Source of the DNA: Zetaproteobacteria bacterium
GTDB taxonomy: Bacteria; Pseudomonadota; Zetaproteobacteria; Mariprofundales; Mariprofundaceae
Length of the DNA: 11,957 nucleotides
Assembly: GCA_021545665.1 (NCBI GenBank)
Contig: JAJRTX010000169.1
Span: 1-11,957 of the forward strand
Direction of reading: 5' to 3'
Position numbers and translations under genes: made by a program. The notes beneath the pieces were generated by a model, which did not search any database, was not told the origin of the DNA, and saw only the letters and a program-made list of their open reading frames with translations. This document shows, piece after piece, positions 1 to 6,862 of this stretch. The first letter of the stretch is position 1. Every line of letters begins with the position of its first letter.

Positions 1-113
1 TGGTGAGTCATCCCTTTCAAGAGGGAGCCATGATGTCTACAGAACACCCCATGAAGTGTTCTTCAATACCAAAACTCAACTCACTGAAGTTGCACTTGGC
101 AGTTGAATCCGCG
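1..113 (+). mobile_element. Right end of an IS30-like insertion sequence
   Basis: The transposase tail ends at 106. The stretch around 89-113 (GTTGCACTT, then TTGAATCCGCG) resembles the terminal inverted repeat of IS30-type elements, in which the transposase stop codon often lies inside the repeat. I place the element boundary near 113, but the left end and any target duplication are outside the window. The element lies about 50 bp downstream of the last gene of the cluster. This could mark the cluster border or a past insertion or rearrangement point. Confidence 0.45.
2..106 (+). CDS. 3' end of an IS30-family transposase (partial, cut by window edge)
   Basis: Plus-strand reading frame 2 is open from the window edge to a TGA at 104-106. 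Its last residues include TPHEVFF, then NTKTQ and TEVALGS just before the stop. This is the C-terminal signature I know from IS30-family DDE transposases, which usually read R-P-R-K-x-L-G-[YF]-x-T-P-x-E-V-F. Here the part from YRTP onward fits well, but the residues just before it (SRGSHDV) do not match the expected RPRKxLG. The copy may therefore be degraded or frameshifted near position 35-40, or it may be a divergent member. It runs opposite to the polysaccharide genes. The family call rests on this short tail only. Confidence 0.6.
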   Translation, partial: GESSLSRGSHDVYRTPHEVFFNTKTQLTEVALGS

Positions 114-162
114 TAATATTTCATGTTTCACACTAAAAGGTGAAAAAAAATGATTAATAAAG

Positions 163-1056
163 CTAAAGCATAGACTCATCAGGATACGCATCTTCTCCCC
201 AAGCATAATATGAATACCGCGCCTTCAAATTTTGATCTCCCTCTGAATAGGCTTCAGTTTGATTATCAGCAATCAACAGGTTGTCCTGCTCAGCTCGACG
301 AAAAGTATTGCTTAAGGGCCAATCTGCAATTTCATATGCTTTGCCATCTGCGCCTGCCAATACAGGCCTCAGCCCCATACTCTGAATTTGCCGAGTTAAA
401 CTATCCCTGCCATTCTCAAACCGGTACGCAGCTATTTTATTATTAACAGGATGCACAACCACATGATCCAATATTTGCGTTGGTATTAGAAACCCATTGG
501 TTCTGATATGAGCATTTGGAAACAGCGGAAAGAATAAAAGGAACCTCAAGCTATAAATAGGTAATATCACTCTCAGAATTGGTTTTAGGAAAGATTTGAA
601 GCTTCGTGCATAAGTAAATGCTCTAAAATCACAGGCAGAGGTAAAACTCTGCCATGAGCCTGTAGTCCCAACAATTCCAACGCCCGGCAAGCTTATATGC
701 CTGAATAACAACTCCAGCCAGCCTTCACGAAGAGGTTCGGAATACGAATTAAGAAAACAGAAATACTCAAATTTTTCGCGATATGCCTGAAAAGCTTTCA
801 TATATGAGCCAATATCAAAACCTTTATCGATAACAAACAGCTCCCTGTAATCCATATCAACCAGACAATCCCGGTATTCGGATACGCCCTCATTCTCATC
901 AAAACCCTTAAAGACAAGCAACAGAACATGAGAAACACCAGCATTGTGTTTCTTATATGCTGAAACAAAGTTTTTGAAGACATCTATGCCGTTACACCGC
1001 CTGACAAGATGCACAATACAAACTTTATCTCTGGATCTATGCGATGAGGCATTCAT
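163..1056 (-). CDS. RgpF-like / glycosyltransferase-type polysaccharide protein
   Basis: A 297-residue protein with ATG start at 1056 that overlaps the SDR stop by four bases (ATGA, 1053-1056). It is clearly paralogous to the C-terminal third of the 886-residue fusion at 6863-9523. Shared motifs in the same order are DIGSY (residues 81-85), FLNSYS (101-106), HIRTNGF (183-189), an E-x-GR-x-S-x-T block (214-221), GADGKAYE (235-242), WP-x-S-x-TFR (246-253) and NLLIADN (259-265). A hydrophobic stretch at about 160-180 may touch the membrane. This layout resembles the rhamnan-synthesis F (RgpF) family, so a sugar transferase acting on the growing glycan in the cytoplasm is the best guess; donor and acceptor are unknown. 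Last gene of the cluster, only 57 bp from the IS30 tail. No intrinsic terminator follows it. Confidence 0.7.
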   Translation of the reverse strand: MNASSHRSRDKVCIVHLVRRCNGIDVFKNFVSAYKKHNAGVSHVLLLVFKGFDENEGVSEYRDCLVDMDYRELFVIDKGFDIGSYMKAFQAYREKFEYFCFLNSYSEPLREGWLELLFRHISLPGVGIVGTTGSWQSFTSACDFRAFTYARSFKSFLKPILRVILPIYSLRFLLFFPLFPNAHIRTNGFLIPTQILDHVVVHPVNNKIAAYRFENGRDSLTRQIQSMGLRPVLAGADGKAYEIADWPLSNTFRRAEQDNLLIADNQTEAYSEGDQNLKARYSYYAWGEDAYPDESML

Positions 1057-1979
1057 ATTCTATGAATATCTAGCTTGTCCATCCACCACTTAACAGCAGA
1101 ATCAATTCCCTCATCTAAAGAAAATTTGGGAATAAAGAAAACTTCATTACTCAAGCGCTTATTACTCCCCACCAATAGTGCGGGATCATTTGTAGCAATA
1201 GGAAATGCTCCAAAGTCTACCTTATCAATATAAGCAGTTTTGTCGGCTATGAGTTCCACAACATCTTTCAAACTAACCGGCTCTCCAGATGCAATATTTA
1301 CCGACCCTTTGACAGCGTCATTGTCTAATAAACAAACAAACCCTTTAGCAACATCCTCCACATGCATGAAATCACGAATCTGTGTTCCTGCAGAACATTT
1401 AACAGCCTCTTTCTTGAGCATAGAGCAGATTACATTTGGAACAAAGCGACTTTCAACCTCATTGGGGCCATACAAATGGAAAATACGCCCCCACGCAGCA
1501 CTGATATTCTCCTGAGCACAATAAGACTGAAAAATACCATTCAAACGGTTTTTAGATGCGCCGTCTAATGTATTAGGGGCTAGAGGAGTTCCCCCCTCGA
1601 CGCAATTTCCATCACTCCAGTCATACTCGGCACATGTCCCGGCATAAACCACTCTCTCACCACCGAATTGATTGAAATTCTTGAGTAAACTAATGCTGGC
1701 CTGCACCCAGATAAGATTGTTTTCAGTTGTCCAAAACTTCCCATGCGTCACATCCCATGCGAAATGGAGAAGGTGAGTTGGACCAATCTCTTCAAATAGT
1801 AATTTCTGCTGTTTTTCATTTAACAGATCGCAAACATGAAAATAAAGCCCATCTGATTGATCAGGGAAATTTTCATGTTCCAATAAGGCAATATGCACCT
1901 CATATCCCAGGTTTAGCAATTCAGGAATGGCATGACGCCCAATAAATCCTGTTCCACCTGTTACAAGCACCCGCTTCAT
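1053..1979 (-). CDS. NAD(P)-dependent extended SDR; likely 4-keto reductase of the CDP-sugar pathway, catalytic Tyr replaced
   Basis: A 308-residue extended short-chain dehydrogenase/epimerase. I chose ATG at 1979; a TTG one codon upstream is also in frame, and GAGGA lies about 10 bases before the ATG. The Rossmann motif is TGGTGFIG (residues 7-14), the catalytic Ser/Thr position is in AGTCAEY (about residue 115), and RDFMHVEDVAKGF and VNIASGEPVSL are typical C-terminal family blocks. By position in the cluster it should reduce the 4-keto group of the C-methylated CDP-sugar, as RmlD or TylCIV-type enzymes do for dTDP-sugars. The unusual point is the YxxxK motif: it reads DGASK at residues 139-143, so the usual catalytic Tyr is Asp (codon GAC at 1563-1565). 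It may be impaired, use another acid, or have a different role. It overlaps the next gene by four bases. Confidence 0.8.
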   Translation of the reverse strand: MKRVLVTGGTGFIGRHAIPELLNLGYEVHIALLEHENFPDQSDGLYFHVCDLLNEKQQKLLFEEIGPTHLLHFAWDVTHGKFWTTENNLIWVQASISLLKNFNQFGGERVVYAGTCAEYDWSDGNCVEGGTPLAPNTLDGASKNRLNGIFQSYCAQENISAAWGRIFHLYGPNEVESRFVPNVICSMLKKEAVKCSAGTQIRDFMHVEDVAKGFVCLLDNDAVKGSVNIASGEPVSLKDVVELIADKTAYIDKVDFGAFPIATNDPALLVGSNKRLSNEVFFIPKFSLDEGIDSAVKWWMDKLDIHRI

Positions 1980-1982
1980 CAA

Positions 1983-2507
1983 TCAGTAATCCTCATACAA
2001 TTCATCTTTTTCAGAAATGCTGCTTATAGGTAAAGGCCATGAAACATCAAAAGATGTATCATTCCATCGAACACCTTTTGTACAACTCGGCACATAATAG
2101 TTGGACATTTGATAAAATACTTCTGCATTATCGGACAATGTTTGGAACCCATGGGCAAAGCCTTCAGGGATATATAGTGCCTTCCGATTGTTAGACGAAA
2201 GTTCAATGCCGTAGCACTGCTTATATGTAGTTGAATTGATCCGTAAATCTATAATCACATCATAGATTGAACCCATCGTGCAACGAACAAGCTTTATCTC
2301 TTCATGGGGAGCTTCCTGAAAATGCATGCCGCGCACTGTCCCTTTTCTGGAATTAAAAGAAACATTGCACTGAACCCAATCTGCATTCAGTCCATGTACC
2401 TCAAATTCCTTGCGGCAAAAACTTCGGGCAAAGAAACCTCGCTCATCCTGAATAAGCTCAGGTTCAATCAGATAAGCGCCAGCCAGCATATTTTGTATAA
2501 ATCTCAT
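1983..2507 (-). CDS. RmlC-like (dTDP-4-dehydrorhamnose 3,5-epimerase family) sugar epimerase
   Basis: A 174-residue cupin of the RmlC family. I use the ATG at 2507, which lies one base after the methyltransferase stop; an in-frame start at 2552 would add 15 residues that do not look like the family. Visible motifs are DERGFFARSF (residues 21-30), VRGMHFQ (58-64) with the catalytic His at 62, KLVRC (72-76), IPEGFAHGF (113-121) and VFYQMS (130-135) with the conserved Tyr at 132, then RWND (147-150). Both key residues are present, so it looks active. Classical RmlC epimerises C3 and C5 of dTDP-4-keto-6-deoxyglucose. Next to rfbF/rfbG and a C-methyltransferase, it more likely acts on a CDP-4-keto sugar and epimerises C5, as EvaD-type relatives do on C-methylated dTDP-sugars. 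No rmlA or rmlB is in the window. Confidence 0.85.
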   Translation of the reverse strand: MRFIQNMLAGAYLIEPELIQDERGFFARSFCRKEFEVHGLNADWVQCNVSFNSRKGTVRGMHFQEAPHEEIKLVRCTMGSIYDVIIDLRINSTTYKQCYGIELSSNNRKALYIPEGFAHGFQTLSDNAEVFYQMSNYYVPSCTKGVRWNDTSFDVSWPLPISSISEKDELYEDY

Positions 2508-2508
2508 A

Positions 2509-3732
2509 TCAAAGAACGCGGATAGTCGGAATAGCAACCGCAAACTTGCCACCCCACTCTCGAATGAACTCCAGCTGTTTCATAACTTCAGCCTGAATGT
2601 TCCACGGAAGAATCAGTACAATGTCAGGCTTCTGTTCCCGTATAACATCGGGATGCAAAACCGGCACATGAGTTCCCGGTAAGAATTTCCCTTGCTTGGA
2701 AGGAGCAGCATCACATGCGTAGGGTAACATATCCGGCTTGATACCTGCGTAATTCAGTAGCGTGCAACCCTTTGCTGCAGCTCCGTAGCCAGCAACAGAC
2801 TTACCCGCCCGTTTCTGCTCAATGAGAAAGAGAAGCAGATCATCCTTCACTTTATCCGCACGCAACTGAAAGCGCTGATATACCTCCAGCGACCGCATAC
2901 CCTGGCTGGCTTCCTCAGCAAGCAAGGACTCCACTACTGCTTCAGTCGGACGGGCGTCATCGGCATGACAACCGTATACGCGCAGGCTTCCTCCATGCGT
3001 GGGAAGCTCTTCAACATCGCAGACACGCAACCCAGCACTGGCGAAAATCTGCTTTACAGAATAAAGCGACAGATAGGAAAAATGCTCATGATAGACTGTA
3101 TCAAACTGAGTATGTTCAAGTAAACGCATCAGGTGTGGAAATTCCAGTGTAATGGTGCCACCCGGTTTTAGTGCTGTCTTAAGACCAATCGTGAAATCAT
3201 TAATGTCAGGCACATGTGCATACACATTATTACCCAGAATGAGATCTGCCTGCTTTCCTTCCTCTGCAAGTTTCTGCGCCAGAGACTCTCCAAAAAACTT
3301 CTGAAGAACGGGAATGCCGAGCTTTTCGGCTGCGGCCGCAGTACTCGCTGTTGGCTCAACCCCAAGACACGGAATCCCCGCCTCAACGAAGTTCTTTAAC
3401 AAATACCCATCATTAGATGCAACCTCGACAACATGACTATTCTGATCCAATCCTAAACGCTTGGTTATCATCTCACAGTAGAGAGCAGCGTGCTCCAACC
3501 AGCCCTGGGATATAGAAGAAAAGTAAGCATAATCAGGGCTAAACAATTCATCGGCCTGAGTAAAGTCTTCGGTTTGCACCAACCAGCAATGCTCACAAAC
3601 AAACAGCTTAAGGGGATAATAGCGCTCCGGATTTTTGAGTTCATTCTCACTAATATATGCATTAGATGGTGGTGCAAAACCCAAGTCGAGAAAAACATGC
3701 TCTAATGGTTTCTGGCAATAACGACAATTCAT
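2509..3732 (-). CDS. NDP-hexose C-methyltransferase (TylCIII/TcaB9-like)
   Basis: A 407-residue three-part methyltransferase of the sugar 3-C-methyltransferase type. The N-terminal zinc-binding part has C3-x2-C6 and C46-x2-C49. The SAM-binding core has VVEVASNDGYLL (residues 101-112). The C-terminal domain carries GYGAAAKG and PGTHVPV blocks. The motif YHEHFSYLS (214-222) matches the YxEH residues placed in the active site of TcaB9, and H173 in NNVYAHV is likely the further active-site His. Characterised relatives methylate C3 of 4-keto-deoxy sugars, usually with inversion, to give a branched sugar. Here the substrate should be CDP-4-keto-6-deoxyglucose from RfbG. The ATG at 3732 overlaps the rfbG stop by four bases (3729-3732). 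Length and motifs look complete. Confidence 0.88.
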   Translation of the reverse strand: MNCRYCQKPLEHVFLDLGFAPPSNAYISENELKNPERYYPLKLFVCEHCWLVQTEDFTQADELFSPDYAYFSSISQGWLEHAALYCEMITKRLGLDQNSHVVEVASNDGYLLKNFVEAGIPCLGVEPTASTAAAAEKLGIPVLQKFFGESLAQKLAEEGKQADLILGNNVYAHVPDINDFTIGLKTALKPGGTITLEFPHLMRLLEHTQFDTVYHEHFSYLSLYSVKQIFASAGLRVCDVEELPTHGGSLRVYGCHADDARPTEAVVESLLAEEASQGMRSLEVYQRFQLRADKVKDDLLLFLIEQKRAGKSVAGYGAAAKGCTLLNYAGIKPDMLPYACDAAPSKQGKFLPGTHVPVLHPDVIREQKPDIVLILPWNIQAEVMKQLEFIREWGGKFAVAIPTIRVL

Positions 3733-4796
3733 TTAGTTGATTGCTCCTGAAATTTTGCAATTTGATTAAGCGAAACGTCGCGCATATCTTGATTATTTTG
3801 ATACGCCTTGTACCAGGCCGCTATGTTCTCCAAAGCATATGACAATGACCATTGCGGCTGCCAGCCCAGGCGCAAACGAGCCTTTGAACAATCAAGTTTA
3901 AGGTAATGCGCTTCGTGAGGATGTACGGCTTCATCCAGAACCCAGCTCGCATCCTCACCCCAAAGTTGAGTCAATTGGTCAACAATCCAATGCACTGGCT
4001 TTGCATCACTGTCGTTCGGACCAAAATTCCATCCCTCAGCCCAGTCCGAACCATCCTCATATAATTTTTCAGCCAATAGCAGATAGCCTGAAAGTGGTTC
4101 CAACACATGTTGCCAGGGACGAATCGCATGCGGACTACGGATAAGAACTGGCTGATTCTCAGCAACTGCACGCATCATATCTGGAATCAGACGATCCTCA
4201 GCCCAATCTCCACCGCCAATTACATTTCCTGCACGGGCACTAGCAACTGAGGCAATGCCACCTTCTTTATTGAAGAAAGACTGGCGAAACGCAGAAGTCA
4301 CCAGCTCTGCACAACCCTTGCTATTCGAATATGGATCATAGCCACCCATGGCCTCATTTTCACGATAACTCCATACCCATTCGCGATTTTCATAACATTT
4401 ATCACTGGTAATAATTACAGCACTCTTTACGCAAGATGATAACCTGATTGCTTCCAATACATTAACTGTGCCCATCACATTGGTTGAATATGTTTCAACC
4501 GGATTTTCATATGATGGCCTAACCAGTGCTTGAGCAGCCAAATGAAATACAATTTCAGGCTGCTCTTCCTGCATAACAATCTTAATCTTCTCAAGATCAC
4601 GGACATCCCCGATTATTGACTTCATCTCTGCCGCTACAGATGCCTCTTCAAACAGGCTAGGGCTTGTCGGTGGAGATAATGAATAGCCAACCAAATCAGC
4701 ACCAAGACTCTGCAACCAGAGCGAAAACCAGCTTCCTTTAAAACCGGTATGGCCGGTAATCAGAACTTTCTTCCCTTTCCAGAATTCAGCATTCAT
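3729..4796 (-). CDS. rfbG: CDP-glucose 4,6-dehydratase
   Basis: A 355-residue extended SDR that converts CDP-D-glucose to CDP-4-keto-6-deoxy-D-glucose with bound NAD. Start chosen at ATG 4796, which overlaps the rfbF stop as ATGA (4793-4796); upstream in-frame codons would add 12 unlikely residues inside rfbF. The family's distinctive dinucleotide motif reads LITGHTGFKGSW near the N terminus. It is followed by FHLAAQALVRPSY, TSDKCYEN (the catalytic Ser/Thr region), the intact active-site Y-x3-K in YSNSKGCAELV, and RAGNVIGGGDWAEDRL, all typical of RfbG/DdhB. Its position directly after rfbF is the same as in Salmonella and Yersinia O-antigen clusters. Unlike those, no DdhC follows, so the product goes to a C-methyltransferase. 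Confidence 0.95.
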   Translation of the reverse strand: MNAEFWKGKKVLITGHTGFKGSWFSLWLQSLGADLVGYSLSPPTSPSLFEEASVAAEMKSIIGDVRDLEKIKIVMQEEQPEIVFHLAAQALVRPSYENPVETYSTNVMGTVNVLEAIRLSSCVKSAVIITSDKCYENREWVWSYRENEAMGGYDPYSNSKGCAELVTSAFRQSFFNKEGGIASVASARAGNVIGGGDWAEDRLIPDMMRAVAENQPVLIRSPHAIRPWQHVLEPLSGYLLLAEKLYEDGSDWAEGWNFGPNDSDAKPVHWIVDQLTQLWGEDASWVLDEAVHPHEAHYLKLDCSKARLRLGWQPQWSLSYALENIAAWYKAYQNNQDMRDVSLNQIAKFQEQSTK

Positions 4797-5566
4797 GCCC
4801 ATACTTTCCATGGTGCTGCGCCGGTCACCCAAAGTTCTTCTAAATAATTTTTGTCCCGCAAGGTATCCATTGGTTGCCAGAACCCATGATGATAATAAGC
4901 CGACAGCTTATGATCATTGGCAAGCCGCTCTAAAGGCTCTTTTTCCCATGCAATATTATCGCCATCAATATAGTTAAAAATTTCAGGAGAAAGCACAAAA
5001 AAACCGGCATTCACCCATCCACCATCGCCCACTGGCTTTTCTTGAAAACCCAACACTTTGTTCTTTTCAGTGGTCAAAGACCCAAATCGCCCGGGTGGCT
5101 GAGCAGCAGTCAATGTAGCCAGAGAATCTGATTCTTTGTGCTGCTTAATGACATCTCTGATATTTACATCACCAACACCATCTCCATATGTAAAACAAAA
5201 ATCCTCGCCATTAAGATATGGGGCCACGCGCTTAAGTCGGCCTCCTGTCATGGTGTCATCACCAGTATCAACTAAAGTAACTTTCCATGGCTCCGATGTG
5301 TTTTGATGAATGTCTATCCTGTTATGATCGGAAAAGTCAAAAGTCACATCTGATGTATGCAGGAAGTAATTTGCAAAATACTCTTTGATACAATAACCTT
5401 TATAACCCAAACAAATAATAAATTCATTGATGCCATAAGTACTGTAGATTTTCATGATATGCCATACAATGGGCTTACCGCCGACTTCGACCATTGGCTT
5501 TGGCTTCAAATTAGTCTCTTCACTGATTCTGGTTCCAAGCCCACCGGCTAACAAAACTGCTTTCAC
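4793..5566 (-). CDS. rfbF: Glucose-1-phosphate cytidylyltransferase
   Basis: A 257-residue nucleotidyltransferase making CDP-glucose from CTP and glucose-1-phosphate; the length equals that of Salmonella RfbF. The N terminus reads KAVLLAGGLGTRISEET, the signature nucleotide-binding loop, followed by KPKPMVEVGGKP, GYKGYCIKEYFANYFLH, VTLVDTGDDTMTGGR, FTYGDGVGDVN, PPGRFG, FQEKP and GFWQPMDTLRDK. Start is GTG at 5566, with a perfect AGGAGG seven bases upstream; an in-frame ATG at 5590 lies upstream of that site and would add eight residues that do not fit the family. It is the first gene of the CDP-sugar module, with a 136-bp gap before it, and is coupled to rfbG by an ATGA overlap. Confidence 0.96.
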   Translation of the reverse strand: MKAVLLAGGLGTRISEETNLKPKPMVEVGGKPIVWHIMKIYSTYGINEFIICLGYKGYCIKEYFANYFLHTSDVTFDFSDHNRIDIHQNTSEPWKVTLVDTGDDTMTGGRLKRVAPYLNGEDFCFTYGDGVGDVNIRDVIKQHKESDSLATLTAAQPPGRFGSLTTEKNKVLGFQEKPVGDGGWVNAGFFVLSPEIFNYIDGDNIAWEKEPLERLANDHKLSAYYHHGFWQPMDTLRDKNYLEELWVTGAAPWKVWA

Positions 5567-5573
5567 TTGTATT

Positions 5574-5579
5574 CCTCCT
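5574..5579 (-). promoter_or_regulatory. Shine-Dalgarno site of rfbF
   Basis: AGGAGG on the minus strand, seven bases before the GTG at 5566. It decides the rfbF start in favour of GTG over the ATG at 5590. The leader AGGAGGAATACAAGTG is nearly the same as that of the methyltransferase gene at 6728. Confidence 0.85.
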
Positions 5580-5702
5580 ATTGATAACATACTACATTAT
5601 TTAGCAGCCTTGGATTAGATTTCCATGATTCAACTCTTAGTGTAGCACATAACTGAGAGGGTTAAATTAATCTCCAGCTATTACACATACTGATTTTCAA
5701 TT
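5580..5702 (-). other. Intergenic gap upstream of rfbF
   Basis: About 120 bp without a gene between the methyltransferase stop (5703) and the rfbF ribosome site. On the minus strand I see no hairpin with a T-run after the methyltransferase stop. Weak promoter-like elements exist, for example TTTAAC then TACACT 16 bases later, but neither is a good consensus match. An internal promoter for the CDP-sugar module is possible but unproven. Confidence 0.3.
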
Positions 5703-6728
5703 TTATGCTGGTGAAAGAATAGCGACTTCCTGACCGTCATCAGCTTCTTCATGAAATCCGGACCACCACCCTTTTAAATAGTCCCCCTCGAGTTTGAGCC
5801 CTCCATTCTTAATCATGCGTTTCATTACTTCGTCGGTAAACGCAACAGCTCCGGTGGGATAGGAAGCATCATTAATATAGCAGCCTTCACCATAAGGATG
5901 CTCAAACCTTAATCCAAATGGAGTAAGGTTTGTTTTCTTTGCTGATTCAACCAATTCATCCGAATAAAGAAAGAAAGTGGCATAAGCCATTCCATCTGAC
6001 TTGAGAATTCTGGTAATTTCTTTCATATAATGAGTAATTTCATCTTCAAACAAATGTGTAAATACAGACCCCAGAAAAACCCGGTCAACAGAATGGTCTT
6101 CAACAGGCAGTGAGAAGTCTAAAGATGTTTTTTCTCCAAGCGGATTATAAAGCTCATGCTTAATGTTAAAGTGGTGAAACTCAAAATTGGGGTGATCGAC
6201 AGTAATATTCTTCTGGCACCAGAGAATAGAATCGCGCGTTACATCCATGCCAATATAGCACCCATCAGACCCAATGATATCGAAAAGTTGGAATGCATCC
6301 CGGCCAATGCCGCAACCTATCTCCAGGACTGTCATATCCTCATCAAGACCCATATATTGTTGATATCGCTCTATATGGGCTTTCCCAATCGGATCTAAAG
6401 TCTCAGGTCCAGCACCTGTCAGTAAAACCAGATGGTGAGGCATTTTATAATCTCTGAATGAAGCCATCTCCATTTTGGGCGGCATTCGTAATGAATTCCC
6501 ATCACTGGTAGGCACATGAATGCTCCCATCCGGTGTTCTATGTAGAGTTGCAGCAAGACTTGCAGGAACAACGCTCAATTCATCCCCTGTTTCAAACTGG
6601 AACTCATAAAACTCATCCGGACTAATAGTCCAATGCTCATTGCTAGATGCCCAAAAAGCCCACCAGCAGTCTTTGCCGGATGGCCGATTAATTTTTATTT
6701 TCAAAGCTTCCTGATTATAAGCTGCCAC
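5703..6728 (-). CDS. Class I SAM-dependent methyltransferase with an N-terminal extension
   Basis: A 341-residue protein starting at GTG 6728, with AGGAGG seven bases upstream. The C-terminal two thirds is a Rossmann methyltransferase: motif I VLEIGCGIGRD (residues 134-144), acidic motif II at GMDV (D162), the SVFTHLF block (221-227), common in polysaccharide methyltransferases, and ILKSDGMAYATFF (241-253). The first ~105 residues are Trp-rich near the start (WWAFW, 22-26) and of a type I do not recognise. It could O-methylate a sugar hydroxyl, either on the CDP-sugar (a 2-O-methyl group would match vinelose) or on the glycan chain. It sits between the sulfotransferase fusion and rfbF, with about 135-bp gaps on both sides, so it may be a separately transcribed or inserted cassette. 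Substrate is inference. Confidence 0.78.
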   Translation of the reverse strand: MAAYNQEALKIKINRPSGKDCWWAFWASSNEHWTISPDEFYEFQFETGDELSVVPASLAATLHRTPDGSIHVPTSDGNSLRMPPKMEMASFRDYKMPHHLVLLTGAGPETLDPIGKAHIERYQQYMGLDEDMTVLEIGCGIGRDAFQLFDIIGSDGCYIGMDVTRDSILWCQKNITVDHPNFEFHHFNIKHELYNPLGEKTSLDFSLPVEDHSVDRVFLGSVFTHLFEDEITHYMKEITRILKSDGMAYATFFLYSDELVESAKKTNLTPFGLRFEHPYGEGCYINDASYPTGAVAFTDEVMKRMIKNGGLKLEGDYLKGWWSGFHEEADDGQEVAILSPA

Positions 6729-6735
6729 CTTGATT

Positions 6736-6741
6736 CCTCCT
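6736..6741 (-). promoter_or_regulatory. Shine-Dalgarno site of the methyltransferase gene
   Basis: AGGAGG on the minus strand, seven bases before GTG 6728. The downstream bases AATCAAGGTG closely resemble AATACAAGTG at rfbF. Confidence 0.85.
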
Positions 6742-6862
6742 GTTTAAAACTTATTAAAAAAGATTTCATTTCAAATGCTTTAATCAATTAATTATAGATG
6801 ATACTTTAAATGATGAATAACTAGAATTCATATATTATTAAACTATTTTGACCAGCACAAAC
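6742..6862 (-). promoter_or_regulatory. AT-rich gap with a candidate -10 box
   Basis: This gap of about 120 bp between the fusion gene stop (6863) and the methyltransferase leader is very AT-rich. On the minus strand it holds an exact TATAAT at 6796-6791, about 60 bases before the GTG start. No good -35 match lies 16-18 bases upstream of it (the bases there read like TTATTC). It could be an internal promoter, but in such AT-rich DNA a chance TATAAT is quite possible. No intrinsic terminator is visible after the fusion gene. Confidence 0.3.

Noticed and set aside
41..62. A 7-bp inverted repeat (AGAACAC / GTGTTCT, 8-base loop) as a terminator of the cluster
   Set aside because: It lies inside the IS30 transposase coding tail and has no T-run after it on the minus strand.
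30..116. A short plus-strand ORF starting with ATGATG behind a GAGGGAG sequence
   Set aside because: Only 28 codons, and the overlapping frame ending at 106 matches a transposase tail much better.
126..145. A 6-bp stem (TTTCAC / GTGAAA) next to an A-run as an intrinsic terminator
   Set aside because: Read from the minus strand, the T-run comes before the stem, not after it; read from the plus strand the stem is followed by A residues. Neither fits an intrinsic terminator.
210..446. Plus-strand open frames of 60-90 codons across the window, such as this one
   Set aside because: They lie antisense to well-supported genes, lack ribosome sites and protein family features, and look like chance shadows.
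2508..2552. A longer start for the RmlC-like protein at 2552
   Set aside because: The 15 extra residues overlap the methyltransferase 3' end and do not match the family; ATG 2507 directly follows the stop and fits.
1983..5566. A 3,6-dideoxyhexose pathway (abequose, tyvelose, paratose or yersiniose)
   Set aside because: rfbF and rfbG are shared with those pathways, but no DdhC/E1 or its ferredoxin-type reductase is in the window, and an RmlC-like epimerase is present instead.
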